Shown: positions 9,030 to 18,439, numbered from the stretch's first letter. The stretch is DNA of 35,385 nucleotides from Clostridia bacterium (GCA_009930175.1 RZYW01000011.1:1-35385); one strand, 5' to 3'. Notes: a model not told the origin generated them from the letters alone. A program made the numbers and translations.

Positions 9030-9737
9030 ATGTTGCTAAAAATTGAAAATCTCAATGTACATTATGGAGGAATACATGCATTAAAGGGTATTAATCTTAA
9101 TGTAGAAAAAAATAAAATCATTACTCTTATAGGTGCCAATGGTGCTGGTAAAAGTTCTACACTAAGAGCGATTTCTGGCCTTGTTAAATCTAGTGGTGGA
9201 AGTATTATTTATAAAGGTGAAGATATTACAACTGTAAAAACTACTGAAAAAGTAAAAAAAGGCATTACTCTTGTTCCTGAGGGAAGAAGGGTTTTTGCTA
9301 ACCTGACTGTATATGAGAACCTGCTTTTAGGAGCATACTTAAGAAATGATAAAAAAGAAATTGAAAGTGATATTGAATATGTTTATTCTTTATTCCCAAG
9401 ACTGAAAGAAAGGGTATGGCAACATGCTGGTACACTTTCAGGGGGAGAACAGCAAATGCTGGCAATTGGAAGAGCATTAATGGCTCGTCCAGAGTTAATT
9501 ATGATGGATGAACCTTCATTAGGGTTAGCTCCTCTTGTTGTTAAGGATGTATTTAATATAATTCAGGAAATTCATAAACAAGGTATGACAATTTTATTAA
9601 TTGAACAAAATGCTAATGCAGCCCTTAATATTGCAGATTATGGTTATGTTCTTGAGACAGGGAAAATTGTTCTTGAAGGACCGGGAAAAGAACTTGCAGA
9701 AAATGAGGAAGTTAAGAAGGCCTACCTGGGCAGTTAA
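9030..9737 (+). CDS. livF: Branched-chain amino acid ABC transporter ATP-binding protein LivF
   Basis: Walker A GANGAGKSSTLR, VPEGRRVFANLTVYENL, LSGGEQQMLAIGRALMARPELIMMDEPSLGLAP. Confidence 0.94.
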   Translation: MLLKIENLNVHYGGIHALKGINLNVEKNKIITLIGANGAGKSSTLRAISGLVKSSGGSIIYKGEDITTVKTTEKVKKGITLVPEGRRVFANLTVYENLLLGAYLRNDKKEIESDIEYVYSLFPRLKERVWQHAGTLSGGEQQMLAIGRALMARPELIMMDEPSLGLAPLVVKDVFNIIQEIHKQGMTILLIEQNANAALNIADYGYVLETGKIVLEGPGKELAENEEVKKAYLGS

Positions 9738-9764
9738 ATTTTCAGAAAATTCTTCAAAAACCCC

Positions 9765-9793
9765 TTGATAAAAAAATTTTTATAGCATATTAT
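9765..9793 (+). promoter_or_regulatory. Sigma-A-type promoter upstream of small ORF/terminator unit
   Basis: TTGATA (9765-9770) - 17 nt - TATTAT (9788-9793). Confidence 0.7.
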
Positions 9794-9824
9794 TAAGTTT
9801 AACAAGTATATGGGGGTGAAAAAT

Positions 9825-9896
9825 TTGATCATTACTCAGGGAAATTTTATTATTTTAGGAAAAAAACTAATATATGAAGCTTTAAGCAACTCTTGA
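9825..9896 (+). CDS. Candidate 23-aa small ORF/leader peptide, MIITQGNFIILGKKLIYEALSNS (TTG start)
   Basis: SD GGGGGTG at 9812-9818, 6-nt spacer, TTG start, TGA stop immediately 3' of the terminator 5' arm; downstream of a good promoter. Confidence 0.45.
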   Translation: MIITQGNFIILGKKLIYEALSNS

Positions 9897-9921
9897 CATG
9901 AAATGGCAGGGTTGCTTTTTT
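9884..9921 (+). terminator. Rho-independent terminator overlapping the small ORF 3' end
   Basis: AAGCAACTCT (9884-9893) / AGGGTTGCTT (9908-9917), one G-U pair, followed by T-tract. Confidence 0.8.
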
Positions 9922-9966
9922 AGTTTGAACTTTTTTTAACAAAACAAAATTGAAAGAGGTGTAGAA

Positions 9967-10593
9967 ATGACGGTAAGTAAAAAACAATTTGCACTTAAAA
10001 AAATTCATTCCCTTTTAGGAATAATCCCTTTAGGAATATTCTTAGCCGAACACTTTATAGTTAATGCATCTGTTTTATTTGGCATTGATAAGTTTGAGGC
10101 AATCGTTCATATTCTTGAGAGTACACCATTTATTTGGGTTCTTGAGTGGGTAATTATTTTCATTCCTTTATTAATTCATGGTTTGCTTGGTGTATATTTT
10201 GCTTTGCAATCAAAAATGAACTTCCAAAATTATACAAACACCAGCAATATTTTCTTCTCAATTCAAAGATTTTCAGGTTTATACTTGTTTGTATTTCTTC
10301 TTTATCATATTTATTCTGTAAAAATTCACAGTATCCTTACAGGAGCAACTTTTACAGATATTATTCAGGCTCAGTTTGCTAATCCAATATTATTTTTCTT
10401 GTACTTCATTTTTGTTATTGCGGCATCATTCCACTTAATGAATGGACTTTATGGATTCGCTATTAACTGGGGTATTGCAAGAGGAGAGAGATTCCAAAAA
10501 ATTTGGCAGGGTATTACTTTTCTGCTTTTTGCAGGCTTTTCAGGATTTTGGTTTTTAGTAATGTTAGGATTTTTAGGAATCGTTCAGTTTTAA
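9967..10593 (+). CDS. sdhC: Succinate dehydrogenase/fumarate reductase cytochrome b subunit
   Basis: Multi-TM with conserved His residues (KIHSLLGIIPLGIFLAEHF, FLLYHIYSVKIHS, ASFHLMNGLYGFAINWGI); adjacent to flavoprotein and Fe-S subunits. Confidence 0.88.
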   Translation: MTVSKKQFALKKIHSLLGIIPLGIFLAEHFIVNASVLFGIDKFEAIVHILESTPFIWVLEWVIIFIPLLIHGLLGVYFALQSKMNFQNYTNTSNIFFSIQRFSGLYLFVFLLYHIYSVKIHSILTGATFTDIIQAQFANPILFFLYFIFVIAASFHLMNGLYGFAINWGIARGERFQKIWQGITFLLFAGFSGFWFLVMLGFLGIVQF

Positions 10594-10618
10594 AAAATAT
10601 GGATAGGAGGAATATATA

Positions 10619-12421
10619 ATGGCGAATAAAGTTATAGTCATTGGTGGTGGTCTTGCAGGGCTTATGGCATCTATGAGAGCTGCAGAAGCTGGTATGCAGG
10701 TTCAGATATTTTCAGTAGTACCAGTTAAAAGATCCCATTCAGTGTGTGCCCAGGGTGGTATAAACGGAGCATTACATACAAAAGGTGATGGTGATACTCC
10801 AGCTCAGCATTTTTATGACACAATTTATGGTGGAGACTTTTTAGCTAACCAGACAGCAGCTAAAAATATGTGTGACAATGCACCAAGAATATTAGAGCTA
10901 TTTGACAGAATGGGAGTACCTTTTACAAGAACTCCAGAAGGTAATCTTGATTTCAGACATTTTGGTGGTCAAAAATTAGCAAGAACTGCATTTGCAGGAG
11001 CATCAACTGGTCAACAGCTTATGTATGCAATTGACGAGCAGGTTAGAAGACTTGAAGACCAAAAGAAAGTTGAAAAATTTGAGAACTGGGAATTTATTGG
11101 AACAATCATAGAAAATGATAAATGTGCAGGTATAGTTGCACAAAATATGTTTACTATGGAAATAAAAGCATTCCCGGCAGATGCTGTAATAATTGCTACA
11201 GGTGGTTTAGGAGTAATATACGGCAGAAGTACAAATTCTACTATTAATAATGGTAGTGCTGCAGGTATTGTTTACGCTCAGGGAGTAAAATATGCAAATG
11301 CGGAGTTTATTCAAATTCACCCAACTGCAATTCCAGGAGATGACAAAAACAGACTAATGTCAGAGTCAGCAAGAGGAGAAGGCGGAAGAATTTGGACATA
11401 TAAAGATGGTAAGCCTTGGTACTTCCTTGAAGAAATGTATCCTGCTTATGGTAACCTTGTTCCAAGAGATATTGCCACCAGAGCGATTTTCTCTGTTTGT
11501 ATAGATCAAAGATTAGGAATTAATGGAGAAAATCAGGTTTATCTTGATCTTACTCACATTGATGCTCATGAACTAGACAGAAAGCTTGGAGCAATACTTG
11601 AAATTTATGAACAATTTGTTGGTGATGATCCAAGAAAAGTTCCAATGAAAATATTCCCATCAGTGCATTACACAATGGGTGGCATCTGGAGTGATTACCA
11701 TACACATATGACTAACATTCCTGGACTTTTTGCTTGTGGCGAGTGTGAGTACTCTTACCATGGTGCAAACAGACTTGGAGCAAACTCATTACTGTCTGCA
11801 ATATATTCAGGGTCTGTTGCTGGTCCTTCAGCAGCAAATTATATTAAAGGCCTTGAAAAGTCTAATGAAGCTAGTTCTGATGTTCTGGCAGCAGAGGAGA
11901 AAAAATATCAAGCTGAATATGCTGAAATTCTTGCTATGAGAGGAACAGAAAATCCTTTTGTTCTTCATGATGAAATGGGCGTATTAATGACTGAAAACGT
12001 TACAGTTGTTAGAGAAAACCCAAGACTTGAAAAAACCCTTGATATTCTAAAAGAGTTTAAAGAAAGATATAAAAATATTAATTGCTCGGATCAAAGTGCC
12101 AACGGAAACCAAACTGCTCTTCATATTAGAAGACTTAAATATATGATGAATCTTGCAGAATTAATTACAGCAGGTGCACTTGCAAGAAATGAAAGTCGTG
12201 GTGCTCACTATAAACCAGAATTTCCACAGAGAAATGACGATGAATGGTTAAAGACTACGATTGGAACATATTCAGAGAATGGTCCAGTTTTATCTTATGA
12301 AGATGTAGACTTATCGCATATTAAACCTGTTAAGAGAGTTTATGATGTTGATAATGCCAGTGGCAAAGGAAAAGAACTGGCAGAGAAGGAAGCAGCTGCA
12401 GGTGAGGAGGATAAAAAATGA
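10619..12421 (+). CDS. sdhA: Succinate dehydrogenase/fumarate reductase flavoprotein subunit
   Basis: VIVIGGGLAGLMASMRAAEAG; SHSVCAQGGINGA; FIQIHPTAIPG; SESARGEGGRIW; CGECEYSYHGANRLGANSLLSAIYSG. Confidence 0.95.
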   Translation: MANKVIVIGGGLAGLMASMRAAEAGMQVQIFSVVPVKRSHSVCAQGGINGALHTKGDGDTPAQHFYDTIYGGDFLANQTAAKNMCDNAPRILELFDRMGVPFTRTPEGNLDFRHFGGQKLARTAFAGASTGQQLMYAIDEQVRRLEDQKKVEKFENWEFIGTIIENDKCAGIVAQNMFTMEIKAFPADAVIIATGGLGVIYGRSTNSTINNGSAAGIVYAQGVKYANAEFIQIHPTAIPGDDKNRLMSESARGEGGRIWTYKDGKPWYFLEEMYPAYGNLVPRDIATRAIFSVCIDQRLGINGENQVYLDLTHIDAHELDRKLGAILEIYEQFVGDDPRKVPMKIFPSVHYTMGGIWSDYHTHMTNIPGLFACGECEYSYHGANRLGANSLLSAIYSGSVAGPSAANYIKGLEKSNEASSDVLAAEEKKYQAEYAEILAMRGTENPFVLHDEMGVLMTENVTVVRENPRLEKTLDILKEFKERYKNINCSDQSANGNQTALHIRRLKYMMNLAELITAGALARNESRGAHYKPEFPQRNDDEWLKTTIGTYSENGPVLSYEDVDLSHIKPVKRVYDVDNASGKGKELAEKEAAAGEEDKK

Positions 12422-13161
12422 AAACAGTACGTTTAAAAATCAAAAGAAGAGAAAGTGAAAATGCTCCAAGCTACTGGGAAGAATTTGAAGTTCCTTACAG
12501 ACCTGCAATGAACGTTATAGCTTGCCTAATGGTTATTCAAAAAAATCCTGTTAATGCTCAGGGACAACCTACAACTCCAGTTGCTTTTGAAAGCAATTGT
12601 CTTGAAGAAGTTTGTGGTTCCTGTTCTATGGTAATAAACGGGAAAGCGAGACAGGCTTGCTCTGCTTTAATTGATAACCTTAAACAACCAATTACTCTTG
12701 AACCAATGGATAAATTTAAAGTAATCAGGGATCTATACATCGATCGTCAGGCATTTTTTGATGCACTTAGAAAAGTTAAAGCCTGGGTTGATATTGATGG
12801 CAGCCAGGAACTTGGACAAGGTCCAAGATATTCAAGACAAGTTCAGGAACTGCGTTATGATATCTCCAGATGTATGACTTGCGGAGTTTGTGGTCAGGTT
12901 TGTCCAAACTACAGCTCCAACACTAAATTTATTGGTCCTCATGTTGCTCCACAAGTAGTTAGCTTTAATCTTCATCCAAATGGTGCTTTTAACAAAGAAG
13001 AAAGACTTGAAGCATTAATGGATGAAGGGGGGATTTTTGAATGTGGTAACTCTCAAAACTGTGTTACTTCTTGCCCTAAAGAGATACCATTAAGACAATC
13101 CATAGCTCAGGTGAAATCAGAAGTTACCTGGTCAGGAATAAAATCATTATTCACTAAATAG
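12418..13161 (+). CDS. sdhB: Succinate dehydrogenase/fumarate reductase iron-sulfur subunit
   Basis: FESNCLEEVCGSCSMVINGKARQAC; CMTCGVCGQVCPN; CGNSQNCVTSCPKEIPL. Confidence 0.95.
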   Translation: MKTVRLKIKRRESENAPSYWEEFEVPYRPAMNVIACLMVIQKNPVNAQGQPTTPVAFESNCLEEVCGSCSMVINGKARQACSALIDNLKQPITLEPMDKFKVIRDLYIDRQAFFDALRKVKAWVDIDGSQELGQGPRYSRQVQELRYDISRCMTCGVCGQVCPNYSSNTKFIGPHVAPQVVSFNLHPNGAFNKEERLEALMDEGGIFECGNSQNCVTSCPKEIPLRQSIAQVKSEVTWSGIKSLFTK

Positions 13162-13226
13162 AAATATGTGATAAAATTAGAATTGTGAATTATCAAAATA
13201 TTTAAAAAATAAGCGGGGGTGTTCAG

Positions 13227-14072
13227 ATGCGTGATGTAAATGTAAATTTAATTACTGAAAAAGTAAGAGAACTATGTATAACTTCTAATTGTGATTTGCC
13301 TAAAGACGTTGAGGACAAATTAAAGGAAGGGTATGAAAAAGAAGAATCTTCCTTTGGAAAATATTCAATGGAAAATGTTCTGGATAACGTTAAAATTGCC
13401 AGAGAAGAAAATGTTGCTATTTGTCAGGATACTGGCTTAGCAGTAATTTTTATGGAAATCGGTCAAGATGTTCATTTAGTTGGTGGAGATTTGGCAGCCG
13501 CTGTTGATGAAGGTGTAAGACAGGGTTTTAAAGATGGATATTTAAGAAATTCTGCTGTTGATGATCCAATTTTTGTTAGAAAAAATACAGGGGATAATAC
13601 TCCAGCTTTACTATATACAGAAATAGTACCAGGAGACAAAGTAAAAATTACTGTTGTACCAAAAGGTGGCGGGGCTGAAAACATGAGCCAGATGAAAATG
13701 TTAAAGCCAGCAGAAGGTGTTGAAGGAGTTAAAAAGTTTGTTGTTGAGTCTGTTATTAATGCTGGTGGTAACCCATGTCCACCAGTTGTTGTTGGTGTTG
13801 GTGTTGGAGGTACTATAGAAAAAACTGCAATGCTTGCGAAAAAGTCTCTCATGAGAGAAGCAGGAAAGCCAAACCCAAATCCATTATATGCAAAGTTAGA
13901 AGCAGAAATTTTAGAAGAAGTTAATAAGTCTGGTGTTGGACCACAAGGTTTAGGTGGAAGATTTACAGCTTTTGCTGTTCACATTGACTATTTCCCAGCT
14001 CATATAGCTTCAATGCCAGTTGTTGTAAACCTGAATTGTCATGCTGCAAGACATAAAGAAGCAATTATATAA
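13227..14072 (+). CDS. Class I fumarate hydratase alpha subunit (FumA N-terminal/TtdA type)
   Basis: CQDTGLAVIFMEIGQDVHLVGG; PKGGGAENMSQMKMLKPAEG; GVGVGGTIEKTAMLAKKSLMR. Confidence 0.92.
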   Translation: MRDVNVNLITEKVRELCITSNCDLPKDVEDKLKEGYEKEESSFGKYSMENVLDNVKIAREENVAICQDTGLAVIFMEIGQDVHLVGGDLAAAVDEGVRQGFKDGYLRNSAVDDPIFVRKNTGDNTPALLYTEIVPGDKVKITVVPKGGGAENMSQMKMLKPAEGVEGVKKFVVESVINAGGNPCPPVVVGVGVGGTIEKTAMLAKKSLMREAGKPNPNPLYAKLEAEILEEVNKSGVGPQGLGGRFTAFAVHIDYFPAHIASMPVVVNLNCHAARHKEAII

Positions 14073-14091
14073 TTGGAAAGGGTGTGTAATA

Positions 14092-14646
14092 ATGTCAAAT
14101 ATTAAAAAATTAACTACTCCATTAACTGAAGAACAAGTTGTTGGTTTAAAAGCTGGAGATCAGGTTACTATATCTGGAACTATTTATACTGGTCGTGATG
14201 CTGCACATAAAAACTTAATTAAAGCATTAAATGAAGGAACAGAGCTTCCCTTTGAACTAAAAGATCAAATTATATATTATGTAGGTCCATGTCCAGCAAA
14301 GCCAGGACAAGCAATGGGTTCTGCTGGTCCAACAACAAGTGGACGTATGGATTCTCTTACAGATGCTCTTTTAAGCAAAGGTTTAAGAGGTATGATTGGT
14401 AAAGGACCAAGAAATGCTGAAGTTATTGATTCAATGAAGAGAAATAAAGCAGTCTATTTTGCTGCAACGGGTGGAGCTGGAGCTTTAATTGCCAGAGCAA
14501 TAAAAAAAGCTGAAGTAGTTGCTTATCCTGAATTAGGGCCAGAAGCAATTCACAAGCTTGAAGTTGAAGATTTCCCTGCAGTTGTTGCAATTGATATCGA
14601 AGGTAATGATCAATATAAAATTGGTAAGGCTGAATATGCAATATAA
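14092..14646 (+). CDS. Class I fumarate hydratase beta subunit (FumB C-terminal/TtdB type)
   Basis: KAGDQVTISGTIYTGRDAAHKNL; YVGPCPAKPGQAMGSAGPTTSGRMD. Start moved from 14041 to ATG 14092. Confidence 0.92.
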   Translation: MSNIKKLTTPLTEEQVVGLKAGDQVTISGTIYTGRDAAHKNLIKALNEGTELPFELKDQIIYYVGPCPAKPGQAMGSAGPTTSGRMDSLTDALLSKGLRGMIGKGPRNAEVIDSMKRNKAVYFAATGGAGALIARAIKKAEVVAYPELGPEAIHKLEVEDFPAVVAIDIEGNDQYKIGKAEYAI

Positions 14647-14691
14647 TTGCATGTAAATATAATATAATTATTTTGAGGAGGAAGTTTATCA

Positions 14692-15870
14692 ATGAATGTT
14701 AACGAAATGGCACTAAAGCTTCATCAGGACAATAAAGGAAAAATCAGCGTTGAATCAAAGGTTAAAATTAACACTAAAGAAGATTTATCCCTTGCTTACA
14801 CCCCAGGTGTAGCAGAACCTTGCAGAAAAATTGATGCAAATAAAGAAGATGTATACAAATATACTTCAAAAGGGAACCTGGTTGCTGTTGTTTCTGACGG
14901 ATCAGCAGTTCTTGGATTAGGCAATATTGGTCCAGAAGCTGCAATGCCTGTAATGGAAGGTAAAGCTATTCTTTTCAAAGAGTTTGCTGGTGTTGATGGT
15001 TTCCCAATATGCCTTGATACACAAGACACTGAAGAAATAATTAAAACAGTAAAATATCTTGCTCCAACTTTTGGAGGTATTAACTTAGAAGATATTTCTG
15101 CTCCAAGATGTTTTGAAATTGAAGAAAGACTTAAAAAAGAATTAGACATTCCTGTTTTCCACGATGACCAGCATGGTACAGCAGTTTGTGTATTGGCGGC
15201 AATTATCAATGCTTGTAAAGTAATTGGTAAAAATATGGAAGATTTATCATTAGTACTAAATGGTGTTGGTGCTGCAGGTACTGCTGTGGCAAACATTCTT
15301 TTAAATGCAGGTATTACAAAAATGTATCTTGTTGATAAAAATGGTATTTTAAATCCAGATATAAAAGAAACAATGTTACATTCTGAACATGAAATTATGG
15401 CTAAGAAAACAAACCCTGATAAGAGATCTGGTGATTTAGCTGAAGCTCTTAAAGGTGTTGATGCTTTCGTTGGAGTAAGTGCTCCAGGCCTTGTTACAGC
15501 AGATATGGTTAAAACAATGAATAAAGATGCTATAGTAATTGCTATGGCGAACCCAACTCCAGAAATTATGCCAGATGAGGCAAAAGCAGGTGGAGCAAGA
15601 GTAATTGGAACTGGACGTTCAGATTTCCCTAACCAGGTAAATAACGTTCTTGCATTCCCAGGAATTTTCAAAGGTGCTCTTGAAGTTCGTTCAAAAGATA
15701 TCACTGAAGAAATGAAAATTGCTGCTGCTTATGCAATCGCTGGTTACATTCCAGACGCAGAATTAAATGAAGAAAATATTATGCCTAAAGCTTTAGATAA
15801 AAATGTTGCTTCTGCAGTTGCAAAAGCAGTTGCTGATAAAGCAAGAGAACAAGGCGTAAACAGAGTATAA
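14692..15870 (+). CDS. Malic enzyme (NAD(P)-dependent malate dehydrogenase, decarboxylating)
   Basis: LAYTPGVAEPCRKI; VVSDGSAVLGLGNIGPEAAMPVMEGKAILFKEFAGVD; VFHDDQHGTAVCVLAA. Confidence 0.95.
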   Translation: MNVNEMALKLHQDNKGKISVESKVKINTKEDLSLAYTPGVAEPCRKIDANKEDVYKYTSKGNLVAVVSDGSAVLGLGNIGPEAAMPVMEGKAILFKEFAGVDGFPICLDTQDTEEIIKTVKYLAPTFGGINLEDISAPRCFEIEERLKKELDIPVFHDDQHGTAVCVLAAIINACKVIGKNMEDLSLVLNGVGAAGTAVANILLNAGITKMYLVDKNGILNPDIKETMLHSEHEIMAKKTNPDKRSGDLAEALKGVDAFVGVSAPGLVTADMVKTMNKDAIVIAMANPTPEIMPDEAKAGGARVIGTGRSDFPNQVNNVLAFPGIFKGALEVRSKDITEEMKIAAAYAIAGYIPDAELNEENIMPKALDKNVASAVAKAVADKAREQGVNRV

Positions 15871-15885
15871 AAATAATTTACTTTT

Positions 15886-15916
15886 AAGGAAGCGGTTATA
15901 TACTGCTTCCTTTTTT
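15886..15916 (+). terminator. Rho-independent terminator after malic enzyme gene
   Basis: AAGGAAGC...GCTTCCTTTTTT. Confidence 0.85.
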
Positions 15917-15978
15917 GTGTACAAAAACGTATATATTGATATAATTAAATATATGAATATATGTGCGGGGGTGCTGAC

Positions 15979-16827
15979 ATGAAAGAACCAAGATTTATGA
16001 TTGTAGATGATTCACCTTTTTCAGTTACATTAATAGAAAAAATGCTTCAGGCAAACGGATACAATGTGGTTGCAAAGGCAACAAATAAAAATGATATGAT
16101 TAAAATGTTTACAGAAGAAAAACCGGATTTTGTTACAATGGACTTAACAATGCCGGAAATTAATGGCTTTGAAAGCATTAAATTATTAAGAACTATAGAT
16201 ACGAACTTTAAATCTGTAATGATTAGTTCCTTAAAAGATGATGAACTAACTGAAGAATCAAAAAAACTTAAAATAAACGGGTATATTCAAAAGCCTGTTA
16301 AAGAAGATGAGTTAATTAATACTATTAAAAGTATAATTAACTATGATAAAAATTATTATGAGCTTCTTGATGAGCATCAAGCTGTATTCAAAGAATCATT
16401 TGCAGATGCTGTAAACAGTATGACAAGAACTACTGTTTCTTTTAAAGAAAAAAATGCGGAAGAAGTTAAATTTTCAATGGGATTTGCTGTTGCAATAGGA
16501 ATTATTGGAACATTCCCAGGAAGATTTTTTCTCGATATGAGTAATGAAACATTAACAGCATTTACAAAAAGTATAACTGGACAGGAAAGTGAAGATTCTG
16601 AGGAAAAAGCACACTTTATTTCTGAATTTGCGAATATTGTTGTTGGCAATGCATGTTCACTCCTTAATCTAACAGATAAAAATTATAAGTTCCGCTTATC
16701 TTCTCCTACAGTTTTTTATGGAGAAGAACTTACGGTTTCTACAGCTAATTTAAAGACATTTATGATTGTTGCAAAAACTGAATTTGGAGAAATTATAATT
16801 GGCACAAGTTTTTCGAGGGGGGAATAG
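15979..16827 (+). CDS. Response regulator receiver domain fused to CheX-like domain
   Basis: REC residues VDDSP, VTMDLTMPEING, ISS, QKP; C-terminal CheX-like domain with E-x-x-N (ISEFANIVVGNACSLL). Start ATG 15979 after SD gggggtg. Confidence 0.85.
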   Translation: MKEPRFMIVDDSPFSVTLIEKMLQANGYNVVAKATNKNDMIKMFTEEKPDFVTMDLTMPEINGFESIKLLRTIDTNFKSVMISSLKDDELTEESKKLKINGYIQKPVKEDELINTIKSIINYDKNYYELLDEHQAVFKESFADAVNSMTRTTVSFKEKNAEEVKFSMGFAVAIGIIGTFPGRFFLDMSNETLTAFTKSITGQESEDSEEKAHFISEFANIVVGNACSLLNLTDKNYKFRLSSPTVFYGEELTVSTANLKTFMIVAKTEFGEIIIGTSFSRGE

Positions 16828-16830
16828 AAT

Positions 16831-17295
16831 ATGGATGTAAGTAACGTAAATCCTTTTTTACAAGCATGTACTCTTGTTCTTCCTCAGTTAGGTTTTTCAA
16901 GTGTAAAGAAGGTAAATTTAACTGTATCAAGTAAGGTTAATGCCCAGGGAGTAGCTGTGAGTGTAGGTATTATTGGTGATATTAAAGGTACAGTAGTATA
17001 TAATTTTTCTGAAGATAATGCAAAAAAAATAGCTTCAAAAATGATGATGGGTATGGAAGTTGCTGTTTTTGACGATATGGCACAAAGTGCGATTTCTGAA
17101 TTAACAAATATGCTAACAGCAAATGCATCTATTGAATTTTCAAAGATAGGAAAAAATATTAATATATCTACTCCTACATTAGTAACAGGTAAAGAACTAG
17201 GAATTAAAGTCTCATCTAATAAGGTTCTTGTTGTTGAAATGGAAGCAGATGGAGTTGCTTTTTTTGTAAATATTGGAATTGATGGAGATGCCTGA
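16831..17295 (+). CDS. CheX-like chemotaxis phosphatase domain protein
   Basis: VNPFLQACTLVLPQLGF; E-x-x-N motif in AISELTNMLTANASIEF. Confidence 0.8.
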   Translation: MDVSNVNPFLQACTLVLPQLGFSSVKKVNLTVSSKVNAQGVAVSVGIIGDIKGTVVYNFSEDNAKKIASKMMMGMEVAVFDDMAQSAISELTNMLTANASIEFSKIGKNINISTPTLVTGKELGIKVSSNKVLVVEMEADGVAFFVNIGIDGDA

Positions 17296-17950
17296 ATACT
17301 GGGAATCTTTTTTAGAAAAAGAAAGAAAAGAAGAATATTTTAAAAAAATAACACAATTTATCAATACTGAATATTCAAAGGGTATTGTGTATCCTAAAAA
17401 GGAAGAAATTTTTGCAGCTTTAAGAGCAACTCCCTTTGAAAAAACAAAAATAGTAATTATTGGACAGGATCCTTACCATGGAGAAAACCAGGCTCATGGC
17501 CTGGCCTTCTCTGTGCAACCCGGAACAAAAATCCCTCCATCTTTAATTAATATATTTAAAGAATTAAGTACGGACCTTGAAATTCCAGTATCAAAGACAG
17601 GTAATTTAATTCCCTGGGCCGAACAAGGGGTACTATTATTAAATACAGTTCTTACAGTAAGAGCCGGAGAAGCAAATTCTCATAAAAACAAGGGTTGGGA
17701 AGAGTTTACAGATAAAGTAATAACAATGCTCAATTCTTCAGATAATCCTATTGTATTTATCCTTTGGGGTAAGCCTGCGCAGGAAAAAGCAAAACTATTG
17801 AATAACCAAAAGCATCTTATACTTAAAGCAGCACATCCAAGTCCCTTATCTGCCTTTAGGGGTTTTTTTGGGTGCAAACATTTTTCTAAAGCAAATACAT
17901 ATTTAAGAAACAATAACATGCAGGAAATTAATTGGGATTTATCAAGATAA
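17288..17950 (+). CDS. ung: Uracil-DNA glycosylase, family 1 (start 17282 or 17288; ORF track start 17273)
   Basis: IIGQDPYHGENQAHGLAFSV; LLLNTVLTVRAGEANSHKNKGWEEFTD; HPSPLSAFRGFFGCKHFSKAN. Confidence 0.95.
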   Translation: MPEYWESFLEKERKEEYFKKITQFINTEYSKGIVYPKKEEIFAALRATPFEKTKIVIIGQDPYHGENQAHGLAFSVQPGTKIPPSLINIFKELSTDLEIPVSKTGNLIPWAEQGVLLLNTVLTVRAGEANSHKNKGWEEFTDKVITMLNSSDNPIVFILWGKPAQEKAKLLNNQKHLILKAAHPSPLSAFRGFFGCKHFSKANTYLRNNNMQEINWDLSR

Positions 17951-17964
17951 GAGGGGGGATTTAA

Positions 17965-18438
17965 GTGGCACAAAAAAGAATATGCAGGGTTGCCGGGGTA
18001 GCAATAAAAGATAATCATGTTTTAATACACCGGAGAAAAGAAAAAGATTACTGGACATTTCCAGGGGGTGGCTGTAAATTTTACGAAACCACGGAAGATG
18101 CTTTGGAAAGAGAATTTTTATCTGAAATTGATGCCAGAATAAAAATTAATCGATTGCTATTCATTGTAGAAAACTTGTATCTGAAAAAAAATATTCCTAA
18201 TCATGAAATAGAATTTTTTTATGAAATAGAAATGGAAGATAAGTTTAATCCTTCTCAGGAATATTTTTATGGAAATGAGGGGGAGGATACTCTTGTATTT
18301 TTTTGGTGTCCATTAGATCAACTTGAAAGCATGAGAGTTTTCCCAATGTGTTTAAAAAAGGTATTAAAAGATATTCCAGACCATATTCTTCATGTTATAC
18401 ATAAAAATGAAGATAAACCAAATGATTATAATGAATAG
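17965..18438 (+). CDS. NUDIX hydrolase-domain protein
   Basis: VLIHRRKEKDYWTFPGGGCKFYETTEDALEREFLSEIDARI resembles a NUDIX box (degenerate at GxxxxxExxxREUxEE). Confidence 0.8.
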   Translation: MAQKRICRVAGVAIKDNHVLIHRRKEKDYWTFPGGGCKFYETTEDALEREFLSEIDARIKINRLLFIVENLYLKKNIPNHEIEFFYEIEMEDKFNPSQEYFYGNEGEDTLVFFWCPLDQLESMRVFPMCLKKVLKDIPDHILHVIHKNEDKPNDYNE

Positions 18439-18439
18439 T

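Noticed and set aside
13170-13196. TGATAA...TTATCA inverted repeat between sdhB and the fumarase gene
   Set aside because: 6-bp AT-only arms with a long spacer in very AT-rich DNA; not distinguishable from background.
13472-13852. 126-aa minus-strand ORF antisense to fumarase alpha
   Set aside because: Overlaps a clear fumarase gene; low-complexity Thr/Pro-rich translation and no SD support.
14796-15704. 302-aa minus-strand ORF antisense to malic enzyme
   Set aside because: The plus strand encodes an unmistakable malic enzyme across the same span. The antisense product is Ser/Pro/Ile-rich with no recognisable motif, as expected from codon bias.
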